In this document: positions 16,786-25,192 of the stretch, one piece after another
How positions within the stretch are numbered: the first letter of the stretch is position 1
Layout of the letters: each line of letters begins with the position of its first letter
From: Chloroflexota bacterium
GTDB lineage: Bacteria > Chloroflexota > Dormibacteria > Dormibacterales > Dormibacteraceae
Length of the DNA stretch: 64,000 nt
Direction of reading: 5' to 3'
Assembly (NCBI GenBank): GCA_005880915.1
Contig: VBIW01000037.1
Coordinates: 106,239 to 170,238, forward strand
Notes under the pieces: generated by a model
Database searches by the model: none
What the model saw: the letters and a program-made list of their open reading frames with translations, nothing else
Told to the model about the DNA's origin: nothing
Made by a program: the position numbers and the translations under genes

Positions 16786-18282
16786 ATGAATCCCGGGGCA
16801 GAGTCAGGCGGCACGTACGCCGCGGACGTCCTGGGGACGCTTGCGAGCGGCCTGGGCGTCGACTCGATGGAAAGCGGCCGCAGGGCGCTCGAGGCAGTGC
16901 GTGCCCGTTCGCCCGAGCTGGTGATGATCAGCGAGCAAACTGGCGAGGACCTGGTTACGACATCGGCGGGCTTCATCGACATGCTGCTTGCCGCGCTGCG
17001 TAATGACATCGAGCCGCCCTGGCTCTCCTTCGAGCAGCGGTCACACGAGTTTGGACGTTTGAGAGCGGCGCAGGGGTTGCCGCTCGAATCTTTGATTGAC
17101 GTGCTTGCGGTGTATCGACGCGCCACGATGGAGCTTCTGTCGCGGCCGATCCAGGGCAAACCGCACTACGAAGAGATCATCAACCTCGCGCAGGGCCGCC
17201 TCGAGGACGTGACCGAGCGTCTCACCACGGCCATCGCACGCGGTTATCTCGCGCACATCGACGAGGAGCACCGCGCGCGAGAGAGCGAGATGTACGGGCT
17301 CGCCGCGATTGTCACCGCGATGGGCCGCTCGCTAGACCTGCCTGAGACGGCCGAGGTCGCGCTGGTCGAGGCATTGGCCGCGCTGCGGCTGAGCACTGGC
17401 GGGCTGTGGCTTCGCGAACGCTCCTCATACAAGCTGGTCCACACCGTCGGTTTGGACCCGGACCAGATCGATGACTTCAGCCGCCAGGTAGGTCCTCATG
17501 TCAAGGCGTCAGCGTCGGCGGTGGGGAGGTCCGAATCACAGGTCGATCGAGTCTCGAGTCAGGAATGGAACGCGATGCGAGCCCAGCTGCGCGTGCGTGG
17601 GAGGACCGTCGGGATGATGACGGTGGGAACTGTGGTCGATCGCGTGTTCAGCGCCTCCGACCTGCTCTTCATGGCGGCTGTTGCCGACCAGGTTGCAATC
17701 GCCATCGATCGGTCGCGCCAGTTTGCAAGTGAGGCGCGGACCGACCATCTCACGGGATTGGCGAACCGGCGCGAGTTCGAGCGCGTCATGGAGCGGGAGG
17801 TCGCTCTCGCCGAGAGGCATGGTCGCCGGCTGTCGCTGATGATGATCGACCTCGACAACCTCAAGCGGATCAATGACCGTCTCGGCCACAGCGCGGGCGA
17901 TGGGGCGCTCAAGCTCGTTGCTCAGCAGCTCCAGCGCGTCGTCCGTGCCTCCGACGTGTGCGCGCGAGTTGGTGGAGACGAGTTTGCGGTGGCAATGCCC
18001 GAGACGGACCTCGACCGCGCTCGCGACGTCGCGACTCGGCTACGCCGGGCGGTCGACCAGGCAGCGCTGAGCATGAGGGCGCCTGGGCACGTCGAGGTCA
18101 GCGTCGGGATAGCGGCGTGGCGGCCGGGCCAGGACTGGCAGGCGGTTTACCAAGCAGCCGATTCCGACCTCTACGAAGACAAGCGGCGGCGCAAGACGGT
18201 GCGGCGCTGGCAACAGGAGGACCAACCGGCCATTCGGCTTCTGGGTCGGGCCGGCGGTCGGAGACGCGTCTCAGGGGCCTAG
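16786..18282 (+). CDS. Diguanylate cyclase with N-terminal helical sensor and GAF-like domain
   Basis: A 498-residue cytoplasmic protein. Residues about 30-170 are helical and resemble the RsbR-N/PucR-type sensor domain (LSFEQRSHEFGRLRAAQGL, then LIDVLAVYRRATMELL). Residues about 180-320 look like a GAF domain. The C-terminal GGDEF domain starts at TDHLTGLANRREFERVM and has the active-site RVGGDEFAV. RASD lies exactly five residues before GGDEF, a complete RxxD inhibitory site, so feedback by c-di-GMP is expected. It should make c-di-GMP from two GTP. No strong ribosome site precedes ATG 16786. It is divergent from the sigma factor. Confidence 0.88.
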   Translation: MNPGAESGGTYAADVLGTLASGLGVDSMESGRRALEAVRARSPELVMISEQTGEDLVTTSAGFIDMLLAALRNDIEPPWLSFEQRSHEFGRLRAAQGLPLESLIDVLAVYRRATMELLSRPIQGKPHYEEIINLAQGRLEDVTERLTTAIARGYLAHIDEEHRARESEMYGLAAIVTAMGRSLDLPETAEVALVEALAALRLSTGGLWLRERSSYKLVHTVGLDPDQIDDFSRQVGPHVKASASAVGRSESQVDRVSSQEWNAMRAQLRVRGRTVGMMTVGTVVDRVFSASDLLFMAAVADQVAIAIDRSRQFASEARTDHLTGLANRREFERVMEREVALAERHGRRLSLMMIDLDNLKRINDRLGHSAGDGALKLVAQQLQRVVRASDVCARVGGDEFAVAMPETDLDRARDVATRLRRAVDQAALSMRAPGHVEVSVGIAAWRPGQDWQAVYQAADSDLYEDKRRRKTVRRWQQEDQPAIRLLGRAGGRRRVSGA

Positions 18283-18354
18283 TCGGGGCATCCAACGGCC
18301 CCGCCGCCCGGCGCAGGCCCTCCGGCGCAGCCCCTCAGGCGCTTTGCGCCAGCT

Positions 18355-18430
18355 CCCCCTAAATGGGGAGCAGCCACCTCCCCATAAATGGGGTGCAGCC
18401 ACCTCCCCACGAGTAGGAGGCGCCACCTGT
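18355..18430. repeat. Three degenerate units of a dispersed palindrome (core CCTCCCCATAAATGGGG)
   Basis: Between the convergent GGDEF and response-regulator genes lie CTCCCCCTAAATGGGGAG, CCTCCCCATAAATGGGG and a decayed CCTCCCCACGAGTAGGAGG, each about 26 bases and separated by CAGCCA. Each is a palindrome around an AT core. The same core recurs at 24206 and 31267. The flank before it (GGCGCTTTGCGCC at about 18339-18351) is another short palindrome. Probably a REP-like element; it may also stop converging transcripts. Confidence 0.7.
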
Positions 18431-18440
18431 CTAAATCTCT

Positions 18441-19079
18441 CTACTCCACCAACGCGAGTTCGCGTGCTTTTACGATCGCCTCGAGCTTCGAGTGCACGCC
18501 AAGCTTGCTGCCCAGGCTTCGGATATGGGTGCGGACGGTGGTGTAGCTGATCCCCAGCTTGTGTCCGATCTCGCGGCTGGACGTGCCCTCAGCCATCAGG
18601 CGAAGCACCTCCTTTTCACGCGGCGTCAGACGCTCTAGCTGCGCTTCGACTTCGCGCCGGCTGTTGAGCAGCTGGGCGATCGAGCGCGGCGTGAAAAGGG
18701 ACCCCCCATGCGCGACCGTTCGGATCGCGTCCACGACGTCCTGCGCCGCGCGCGACTTATGGATGAACGCGCTAGCCCCGGCTTCGAGAGCTGCAAACCG
18801 TGCGGCATCGCTGTCCTCACGGGTCAAGAAGATGAGCCTGGTCTCGGGTCGCATCTGACGGATACCGGCAGCCGCGTCAGCCCCGGTTCCGTCTGTGAGC
18901 CGAAAGTCGATCAGCACGAGGTCAGGCTGGAGCTCGGCCGCGCGAGCAAGCGAATCGGCCACAGAGCCCGCCTGCCCAATGACCTTCATGTCCGGCTGGT
19001 CGTTGATGAGCGCGGCCAGCCCATCGGCCACAACCTGGTGGTCTTCAACGATCAGCACTCGCGTCGTGTCGGTGTTCAC
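18441..19079 (-). CDS. NarL/FixJ-family response regulator
   Basis: A 212-residue two-domain regulator. The receiver domain has TRVLIVEDHQVVADGL at the start, the phospho-acceptor Asp in DLVLIDFRLTDG (about 56) and the conserved Lys in AFIHKSR. The output domain is a LuxR-type helix-turn-helix: LTPREKEVLRLMAEGTSSRE, then IGHKLGISYTTVRTHIRSLG. GTG 19079 overlaps the stop of the histidine-kinase gene by four bases (GTGA), so the pair is translationally coupled and almost certainly cognate. Upstream in-frame starts lie inside the kinase gene and are rejected. Confidence 0.92.
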   Translation of the reverse strand: MNTDTTRVLIVEDHQVVADGLAALINDQPDMKVIGQAGSVADSLARAAELQPDLVLIDFRLTDGTGADAAAGIRQMRPETRLIFLTREDSDAARFAALEAGASAFIHKSRAAQDVVDAIRTVAHGGSLFTPRSIAQLLNSRREVEAQLERLTPREKEVLRLMAEGTSSREIGHKLGISYTTVRTHIRSLGSKLGVHSKLEAIVKARELALVE

Positions 19080-20872
19080 GGCTGCAGCGTGGATTCTGAC
19101 ACCGGCATCCAGAATTCGACCGTGGTGCCGAGCCCAGGCTCGCTTTCCACCTTGTTCCAACCTCCGGCCAGCAGCGCTCGTTCGTTGAGCGCGAGCAGGC
19201 CAAGGTGACCAGGAAGGCGGTCGCGCTCGGTGACGACGAAGCCGCGGCCGTTGTCCTCGACCACGCCATGGACGCCCGAGTCCTCGACTTTGAGCAGGAC
19301 CCGGACGCGCGTCGCCGACGCATGTTTCTCGATATTGGTCATCGCCTCTGTCATCTGGCGGAACAGCATCGACCTGTCGTCGTAAGACAGATCATCGGGG
19401 AGGTCGAGCTCGAGCTCGACCTCGGCCCCGGTCAGCGACTTCAACATCTGGACCCTCTCCCGGATGGTTTCGGCGAATCCTCCCGGAACCTCCAGGGCAG
19501 GCGGCCGGACCTCGAAGAGCAAGCGACGGAGCGCTTCCTCGGTCTGCGCCAGAAGCATCTGAGCCTCGGTCAGGAGCTCCGGGCCGTCGCCGTTCGAATC
19601 GCGCATTCTCTGGAGCTGAATCTCGGCGGCGGTGAGCTTCTGGAGCGCATCGTCGTGGAGGTCGCCGGCAAATCTCTTGCGCGCCTTGTCGACCGCCGTG
19701 GTCACGTTCTTCAGCAGCACCTGTCGCGCCGCGTCGACCTTCTCGAGGCGCTCCGCAGTCTTCTTCAAGTCAACGTCGGCGTATTTGAGCTGCCAAACGA
19801 GGCCCGCCGCGAGCCCGGCCTTCTGCAAGACCCACGCGTCCTCGCGCGAGAAACCATCCGCGCGCCGCGAATCGTAGGCAGCGACGAGTCCAAGACGTTG
19901 GTCGCCCGCGCGCCACGGCATGGCGATCGCGTCATGGACGTTCAACGCATCGAGCACGTACAGCAAATCACGTGATTCGCCCGCGCGCGATGCCCTGAAC
20001 ATAAGGTCGTGAAAGACGACCCGACTCGCCAGATCGTCGCGATCCGGCGCGCATGGCACCGGTTGCACGCCGGCGAGGAAGTCACCGTCGATTCCATACG
20101 CGCCCGCGATCGGAATCAGCATTCCGTCATCGCTGAGCCGCCAGAACAAGACCTTGTGGGCAGCGACAAGCTCGGCGATGCTTCGGGTCAGGCGGCGATA
20201 GAAATCCGAGAGACCGTGCCCGGTGCGAGCGTGGCGCGATACAGCGAGCAGCGCGTCAACGGCCGCCTCGTGGGCCCGCTCGACCCGTTCTGCGCTCTTC
20301 GCCCGCTCCTCGTTGATCAGCCTGTGCCGTTCGCTTCGGTCCAGATCGGCGCGCAGGTTGACCATCGTGTCGATCAACTCCTGGCGATGCTCGACGAGCT
20401 CGGCCAGGCCGATTGCGGCTGCCACGTGGTTGGCGAAGATTCCGAACATCCTCTGCTGCACTGCGGTGAAGCCGGCCGGGTTGGCCACTCCGATAATGCC
20501 CAGGGTGCGGCCCGCGACCTGAAGCTGACGCGTGCATGTCGAGCGCAGAGCCGGCGTGACGTTGGTTTCCGGTATCCCGCTCCACGTGGCGCTGGCACGC
20601 GGGAAAGCGGCCGCGGCAGCAAAGATCTTCTCGATCTCGTCCCTCTGCATGGGTTCTGTTGGATCCACGGCCCGCGAGAAGACTCGCTTGTCCTCGCCGT
20701 TTTCGCCCGTCAGCGCCAGAAATGCGACTGAGGATTTCGTGATGCTCAGGGCCAGGTCGAGAGCGGCCTCCGCGAGGGTGGGCACGGTGTTGAACCGAGC
20801 CAGCTCGTCGGACGCGGACTGGAACGTCTCGAGGACGTCGCCGTAACCTGCGTCGACGCCGACGGTCTCCAA
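19076..20872 (-). CDS. GAF-domain sensor histidine kinase (HisKA_3 type)
   Basis: A 598-residue soluble kinase. Two GAF-like sensory regions lie at about 20-170 (VAFLALTGENGEDKRVF; LGIIGVANPAGF) and 210-380, joined by a helical linker. The dimerisation/phosphorylation box is KRFAGDLHDDALQKLTAAEI (His in DLHDD). The ATPase domain has the N-box QMTEAMTNIEKHA, GVVEDNGRGF and HLGLLALNERALLAGG. No membrane helix is present, so the signal is cytoplasmic, perhaps redox, gas or a small ligand. TTG 20872 has AGAAGGGGGG ten bases upstream and is preferred over a longer frame to 21007. It is coupled to the downstream response regulator. Confidence 0.9.
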   Translation of the reverse strand: METVGVDAGYGDVLETFQSASDELARFNTVPTLAEAALDLALSITKSSVAFLALTGENGEDKRVFSRAVDPTEPMQRDEIEKIFAAAAAFPRASATWSGIPETNVTPALRSTCTRQLQVAGRTLGIIGVANPAGFTAVQQRMFGIFANHVAAAIGLAELVEHRQELIDTMVNLRADLDRSERHRLINEERAKSAERVERAHEAAVDALLAVSRHARTGHGLSDFYRRLTRSIAELVAAHKVLFWRLSDDGMLIPIAGAYGIDGDFLAGVQPVPCAPDRDDLASRVVFHDLMFRASRAGESRDLLYVLDALNVHDAIAMPWRAGDQRLGLVAAYDSRRADGFSREDAWVLQKAGLAAGLVWQLKYADVDLKKTAERLEKVDAARQVLLKNVTTAVDKARKRFAGDLHDDALQKLTAAEIQLQRMRDSNGDGPELLTEAQMLLAQTEEALRRLLFEVRPPALEVPGGFAETIRERVQMLKSLTGAEVELELDLPDDLSYDDRSMLFRQMTEAMTNIEKHASATRVRVLLKVEDSGVHGVVEDNGRGFVVTERDRLPGHLGLLALNERALLAGGWNKVESEPGLGTTVEFWMPVSESTLQP

Positions 20873-20996
20873 AATGGTCCCCCCTTCTGCGCGCGAAGCG
20901 CCTAACAGGATTTTACTTCCGTAGTTCGACCACATGCGAAACGTCCAAGTACGTACGCGCGAGTACTGGATCCTACGAGGGCGTTGACTATTCGAG

Positions 20997-21028
20997 GGGG
21001 CTACCACCGGTTGCTTCGGTGGAGCTCC
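20997..21028 (+). promoter_or_regulatory. Strong hairpin in the 5' region of the small-protein genes
   Basis: GGGGCT-a-CCACCG, loop GTTGCTT, CGGTGG-AGCTCC: twelve pairs (one G-U) with a single bulged A, 63 bases before ATG 21091. It lies in the 218-bp divergent gap between the histidine kinase and the small proteins. No T-run follows, so it is not an obvious terminator. It could be an RNA control element for the downstream genes. Confidence 0.4.
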
Positions 21029-21090
21029 TCAAAACTGGGGTGGTGGGCGTGGCTTTGACGGCGACGTCGATCGAAGGGGAAGGGTGATCC

Positions 21091-21396
21091 ATGAGCCAGA
21101 TGACGTCATCGTTGGCTGAGGCCGGCGCGTACCAATACTCGCTCGCCCGGACGCGTTCTCTAATCGCCATGACAGCACGCCGAGCCATCAAAAAGGTGAA
21201 TGGTTCGGCGAGCCTGTTCCTTGTCAAGCCGTTCGTCGTCCTGGCTGCCAGGGTGCTGGGACCCGGCCCCACTCGACTGCGGCTTGTCAAGCTCGCCCAC
21301 ACTCTCGGCCACAACGGTGAAGTTGTGGAGCTTGCCCAGGCGGCTTACGATGAGGACAAGCGGTCGGCTGTTCAGCCCACCTCGCGCGCGGCGTAG
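21091..21396 (+). CDS. Small basic protein, function unknown
   Basis: 101 residues starting MSQMTSSLAEAGAYQYSLAR, with GAAGGGGAAGGG about seven bases before the ATG, the best ribosome site nearby. The middle (RRAIKKVNGSASLFLVKPFV, then VLAARVLGPGPTRLRLV) is amphipathic to hydrophobic. The end contains HTLGHNGEVVELAQAAYDE. No family recognised. It lies downstream of a conspicuous hairpin and upstream of a second small gene ended by a terminator, so it looks like a short dedicated transcript. Confidence 0.55.
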   Translation: MSQMTSSLAEAGAYQYSLARTRSLIAMTARRAIKKVNGSASLFLVKPFVVLAARVLGPGPTRLRLVKLAHTLGHNGEVVELAQAAYDEDKRSAVQPTSRAA

Positions 21397-21493
21397 GCTC
21401 GTCTTAGGCGCCTTCCCGCTCCCGCCGTGCGGACCGCCACGGAAATTTGTGGGGCCGCGGGTACTCCGGTTGTGGGAGACGTTTCTGCTACAG

Positions 21494-21706
21494 ATGAACG
21501 AGTTCGACCGGTTTCTGGAACTGAAGCTTCGGCAGATGCTCGATCCCGTGGTAGCCACTCGGCCACCCACGAGAAGGGGGCGGCTTAAGAGGCCTCAGAG
21601 GCCGATCCTGGCCGTCGTACCGGCCGCGATCGAGCTGGCCGCAGAGGCCATCCCCGTCGAGCCGCTGATGGTGACCATTCCGGTCGCCTCGGCGCCGCAG
21701 CTCTAA
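21494..21706 (+). CDS. Small protein, function unknown
   Basis: 70 residues: MNEFDRFLELKLRQMLDPVV, a basic stretch PTRRGRLKRPQRP, then a hydrophobic, acidic-flanked tail (AAIELAAEAIPVEPLMVTIP). The charged N-terminal helix and Ala/Pro/Val tail are unlike random GC-rich frames. It ends 25 bases before a clear rho-independent terminator, supporting a real gene in one transcript with 21091-21396. The ribosome site (GGGAGA, 16 bases upstream) is distant. No homologue recognised. Confidence 0.45.
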   Translation: MNEFDRFLELKLRQMLDPVVATRPPTRRGRLKRPQRPILAVVPAAIELAAEAIPVEPLMVTIPVASAPQL

Positions 21707-21731
21707 GAAAGAACCCCTTCCTTCCTCTCGC

Positions 21732-21757
21732 GAGGCCGGGTCGCAAGATCCGGCCTC
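21732..21757 (+). terminator. Rho-independent terminator
   Basis: GAGGCCGG (21732-21739) pairs with CCGGCCTC (21750-21757) around a 10-base loop and is followed by TTTG. It lies 25 bases after the stop at 21706 and 60 bases before the aminotransferase start, so it separates the two transcription units. Confidence 0.85.
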
Positions 21758-21818
21758 TTTGCTGCCCTCAAGCTCAAAACGCCCTGGCGCCTCGGCACCG
21801 GTTAGTGTTGGCGAAGCG

Positions 21819-22943
21819 GTGAGCTCACGCACCTCGGCGATCAAGTTCTACGCCAACCCGGCCACCCGGCGAGTGCCGGCAGCGGAGCGCGAGCGGCGGC
21901 TGGCCGACCCTGGTTTCGGCCGCATCTTCACCGAGCACATGGTCCGGATTGGCTGGGCGGCGGGCCGCGGCTGGCACGACGCCGAGCTCTCACCCTATGC
22001 GCCGCTCACCCTCGACCCGGGGACCTCGGTCCTCCACTATGCCCAGGCGGTGTTCGAAGGGCTGAAGGCTTTCCGGCAGGCGAGCGGCGGGGTGGCGGCC
22101 TTTCGGCCCCAGGCCCATGCTGCGCGTTTCCGCAGCTCGGCGCGCAGGCTTGCCCTCCCCGAGCTGCCCGAGGAAGCGTTCCTCGAGGCGATCGACCTCC
22201 TGCTCGAAACCGACCACGAATGGGTCCCGGCCGCGCCTGAGCACAGCCTTTATCTCCGGCCCTTCATGTTCGCCGGCGAGGTGAGCTTGTCGGTCCATCC
22301 CTCCGAAGAGGTCACGTTCCTGCTGATCGCGTCTCCGTCTGGCTCCTACTTCCCGCGTGGTGTCAAGCCAGTCACGGTCTGGCTCTCCGAAGACTTCAGC
22401 CGCGCCGCGCCGGGCGGCACCGGCGCCGCAAAGACCGGCGGCAACTATGCGGGCGGCCTGCTTGCCCAGGCGCAGGCCGCTGAGAAGGGATGCGACCAGG
22501 TTGTGTGGCTCGATTCTCGTGAGCACCGCTGGGTCGAGGAGATGGGCGGCATGAACCTCTGCTTCGTGTTTGGCGAGGGTCGCCAGGCGCGGCTGATGAC
22601 CCCTGCTCTCACTGGGACGCTGCTGCCGGGCATCACGCGCGACTCGTTGCTCACCCTGGGACGCGATCTCGGGTACGCGGTCGAAGAGGGACGGATCAGC
22701 GTCGACGAGTGGCGGTCGGGGTGCGAGGACGGGTCGCTGACCGAGGTGTTCGCGTGCGGCACCGCCGCGGTGATCACTCCCGTCGGTGCGGTCAAGTCAG
22801 CGCGCGGGTCGTGGACTGTGCGCGATGGCGGTCCCGGCGAGGTCAGCATGCGGCTGCGCCAGGCGCTGGTGGACATTCAGCGCGGCGCCGCACCCGACGA
22901 ACACGGCTGGCTGCACCACGCGCGCGTCCCGTCGGGAAGGTAA
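21819..22943 (+). CDS. ilvE: Branched-chain amino-acid aminotransferase (class IV PLP)
   Basis: A 374-residue fold-type IV transaminase that interconverts Leu/Ile/Val and their 2-oxo acids with 2-oxoglutarate. Signatures: SVLHYAQAVFEGLKAFR (substrate loop), YLRPFMFAGE, AAKTGGNYAGGLLAQAQAAE (Lys before GGNYA as PLP lysine), GCDQVVWLD, WVEEMGGMNLCFVF and EVFACGTAAVITPVG (phosphate-binding loop). The pattern is that of the longer type-II enzymes common in Actinobacteria and eukaryotes rather than E. coli IlvE. GTG 21819 precedes SSRTSAIKFY; the frame extends upstream into the terminator and is not used there. It is six bases from the next gene. Confidence 0.9.
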   Translation: MSSRTSAIKFYANPATRRVPAAERERRLADPGFGRIFTEHMVRIGWAAGRGWHDAELSPYAPLTLDPGTSVLHYAQAVFEGLKAFRQASGGVAAFRPQAHAARFRSSARRLALPELPEEAFLEAIDLLLETDHEWVPAAPEHSLYLRPFMFAGEVSLSVHPSEEVTFLLIASPSGSYFPRGVKPVTVWLSEDFSRAAPGGTGAAKTGGNYAGGLLAQAQAAEKGCDQVVWLDSREHRWVEEMGGMNLCFVFGEGRQARLMTPALTGTLLPGITRDSLLTLGRDLGYAVEEGRISVDEWRSGCEDGSLTEVFACGTAAVITPVGAVKSARGSWTVRDGGPGEVSMRLRQALVDIQRGAAPDEHGWLHHARVPSGR

Positions 22944-22949
22944 AGGTAG

Positions 22950-24176
22950 ATGTCGCGCGTCGTGATCGTCGGCGGCGGCGGCGCAGGCGATGCCGCGGCA
23001 TTCGCTCTTCGTAAGCGTGGCTTCGACGGCGAAATCGTCATCCTGAGCGCCGACACCGACCGTCCTTACGACCGGCCGTACCTGTCGAAGGAGTTCTTGC
23101 GTGGGGAGGTCGACCTGCCGAAGGTCTTCCTCCACGAAGAAGCTGACTACATCAAAGAGCGTATCGACCTGCGGTTGGAGTCGGCCGTGACTGGAGGTTC
23201 ACTCCAGGAGCGCACCGTCACGGCGAAAGGTGGTGAGGTTGAATTTGATTTCCTGGTTCTCGGTCTGGGTGGGACGCCGCGCCGCCCGCACGGCCTTCCG
23301 AGCGCGGACAACCTGCTCACGCTCAGGTCGCTGGGCGATAGCCAGGCCCTTCGCAAGTCACTGGGCAGCTCGACTCGGCTGCTCGTCATCGGCGCGGGGT
23401 TTATCGGAGCCGAAGTTGCGGCGTCGGCGCGCAAGCTCGGGAAGGATGTCATTGCCGTCGAGGCGCTCGGTGTCCCTCTGCAGAGGGCGCTCGGCACTGA
23501 GGTCGGAGAGATCTACGCCGAGATTCACCGCTCCCATGGCGTCGATCTGCGCACCGGAGCGATGGTCGAGGAGTGGCACGTTCAGGGCGGTCGCATCGTC
23601 GGAGTGACGCTGTCGGATGGCACGCGCGAAGAGGCAGACCTCGTCCTCATCGGGGCGGGCATCGAGCCAAACCTCGATCTGCCACGACAATTGGGTCTCC
23701 CCATCGAGGGCGGTGGTGTGCTGGTGGACCAAGGGCTGAAGGCCGCCGACAACGTCTATGCCGGCGGGGACATCGCCGTGCACAGCCACCCGATACTCGG
23801 GCGGCAGGTTCGGGTCGAGCATTGGGAGGTGGCCAAAGGACACGGGCGCGGCGTCGCGGCGTCCATAGCGGATGGCGAGACGCCCTACACCAAGCTTCCT
23901 TACTTCTGGTCCGACCAGTACGACGTCAGCCTCGAGTACCGGGGTCAGGCGTCCGGCGATGACACGGCAGCCTGGCGCGGCGACCGGGAGGCCCTCACGT
24001 TTTCTGTGTTCTACCTCCGCGGCGGCGTCGTTGAGGGTGTGCTTTCGATGAATGACAGCAAGACCAACGAGCTCGGTGGAAAGCTCATCGAGAGCCGGCG
24101 CAAGGTCAATCCTTCCGATCTGGAAAACCTGGCGTTCGACATTGGCGAGTTCGTGGGCAGTCCCTCCGCCGGCTGA
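22950..24176 (+). CDS. FAD-dependent NAD(P)H:ferredoxin/rubredoxin reductase
   Basis: A 408-residue pyridine-nucleotide-disulfide oxidoreductase family protein without a redox-active CxxC. The N-terminal FAD site is VVIVGGGGAGDAAAFALRKR; DRPYDRPYLSKEFL is typical of the rhodocoxin/putidaredoxin-reductase type. LLVIGAGFIGAEVAASARKL is the NAD(P)H Rossmann motif, and VYAGGDIAVHSHP is the second FAD motif. The C-terminal part (VEHWEVAKGHG; YFWSDQYDVSLEYRG) also matches this group. It should pass electrons from NAD(P)H to a small iron-sulfur protein; no partner ferredoxin or P450 is nearby. AAAGGT lies four bases before the ATG, and it follows ilvE by six bases. Confidence 0.85.
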   Translation: MSRVVIVGGGGAGDAAAFALRKRGFDGEIVILSADTDRPYDRPYLSKEFLRGEVDLPKVFLHEEADYIKERIDLRLESAVTGGSLQERTVTAKGGEVEFDFLVLGLGGTPRRPHGLPSADNLLTLRSLGDSQALRKSLGSSTRLLVIGAGFIGAEVAASARKLGKDVIAVEALGVPLQRALGTEVGEIYAEIHRSHGVDLRTGAMVEEWHVQGGRIVGVTLSDGTREEADLVLIGAGIEPNLDLPRQLGLPIEGGGVLVDQGLKAADNVYAGGDIAVHSHPILGRQVRVEHWEVAKGHGRGVAASIADGETPYTKLPYFWSDQYDVSLEYRGQASGDDTAAWRGDREALTFSVFYLRGGVVEGVLSMNDSKTNELGGKLIESRRKVNPSDLENLAFDIGEFVGSPSAG

Positions 24177-24205
24177 CGCCGGCACACCGCGGCGCTTGTG
24201 TGGCG

Positions 24206-24235
24206 CCCCATAAATGGGAGGGGCGGCACCTCCCG
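24206..24235. repeat. Copy of the CCCCATAAATGGG palindrome
   Basis: CCCCATAAATGGGAGGGG followed by CGGCACCTCCC lies in the 72-bp gap between two convergent genes. It shares the CCCCATAAATGGG core with the elements near 18355 and 31267. It may fold as a hairpin on either strand. Confidence 0.65.
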
Positions 24236-24248
24236 ATGAACTGCAGGA

Positions 24249-24692
24249 TCAAGCGACTGGCTGGTTTTCCTCAGGCAGCAGCCAGGGCAGGGCTTCGGAC
24301 AGTGGGCGCATCAGCGCGGCCTGCTGCTCCTTGCTGATCAGGTTGCCGGCGACGAGCCCGAGCGCGGCCATGAAGGCCGCGTCTTCCGCTTTGTGGCCAA
24401 CCTCGCCGTGCTCCGCCTTCCAGCTGACCAGCGCGCCGCCGGCTTCGGTCAGACCGAACAGATTGCGCCGGACCTCGTCCCATGCCGGGCCGCGCCCTTC
24501 TTTTTCGATCGCGTGGATCGCCGCCTTCTCCGCTTGATGAATCGCCTCCAGGCCGTGCAGCCGCGCGTGGCGGTCCCAGCCCTGCGCAGCGCGCTCTACG
24601 CCCGCCGGCGAAAGCACTCGGATGTCGTCGATCAGACGCGAAAGCGTGCGCTGGTGTTCCGGGAATCCATAGCCCTCGGCGTCGACACTCAT
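24249..24692 (-). CDS. Small helical protein, function unknown
   Basis: 147 residues, almost wholly helical by composition, soluble and without Cys: MSVDAEGYGFPEHQRTLSRL, IRVLSPAGVERAAQGWDRHA, HGLEAIHQAEKAAIHAIEKE, then GHKAEDAAFMAALGLVAGNL. The His/Glu spacing in the helices hints at a metal- or haem-binding helix bundle, but this is a guess. ATG 24692 follows the stop of the upstream lipoprotein gene by five bases, so it is the last gene of the seven-gene unit starting at 32317. Confidence 0.6.
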   Translation of the reverse strand: MSVDAEGYGFPEHQRTLSRLIDDIRVLSPAGVERAAQGWDRHARLHGLEAIHQAEKAAIHAIEKEGRGPAWDEVRRNLFGLTEAGGALVSWKAEHGEVGHKAEDAAFMAALGLVAGNLISKEQQAALMRPLSEALPWLLPEENQPVA

Positions 24693-24697
24693 CGCGA

Positions 24698-25192
24698 CTA
24701 GCCTATCTGGATCGAGTCCGCCGGATGGATCTCTTGCCACCCATGGTCCGTGTCCAGCACCCAGGGACCCCACAGTGAGATGTGGTTGCCGAGGACCGGG
24801 ATGGGCAGTCTTGTCTTCGGACATCGTGCCGCGGCGGCGGCGTTGGAAGGCTTGCTGTCGAGGGGGCAGGCGGGGACGATTTCGGCCAGCATCGCGGGGC
24901 GGGCCTGGAAGTGGTTTTCGGCATTGAGGAGGGATTCGTAGCCCGCATCCGGCTTGAACCAGATGTGATAGTCGCCGTCGTCTTCGCGGGCCACGTCGAC
25001 CACCGTCCCAGCCGCGTGCTGGCATGGATCGAGGACGCGTAGACGGTCCGGGTTGTGGACGCCGGCCTCAGGCGGTCCGCTGCGGCAGCCGACAGTCAGC
25101 GCTGACGGCGCGGAGGTGTTGCTCGGGGTGGCGCATGCGCAGAGCAGGACTGCAAGCACCGCGGACCTCAGCGCAAGAATTCGGGCACCCAA
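24698..25192 (-). CDS. Predicted lipoprotein, function unknown
   Basis: About 164 residues. The frame reads LGARILALRSAVLAVLLCACATPSN, split by the lipobox LLCAC (Cys about 19-21), then a compact domain containing two likely disulfide pairs (VGCRSGPPEAG; VLDPCQHAAG; IVPACPLDS; AARCPKTRLP) and Trp-rich ends (YHIWFKPDAGY; HISLWGPWVLDTDHGWQEIH). The HISLWGPWVLDTDHGW segment recalls small secreted domains of unknown role often annotated only as hypothetical. TTG 25192 overlaps the end of the doxX gene by 25 bases; a later CTG or GTG start would shorten the signal peptide. Confidence 0.6.
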   Translation of the reverse strand: MGARILALRSAVLAVLLCACATPSNTSAPSALTVGCRSGPPEAGVHNPDRLRVLDPCQHAAGTVVDVAREDDGDYHIWFKPDAGYESLLNAENHFQARPAMLAEIVPACPLDSKPSNAAAAARCPKTRLPIPVLGNHISLWGPWVLDTDHGWQEIHPADSIQIG

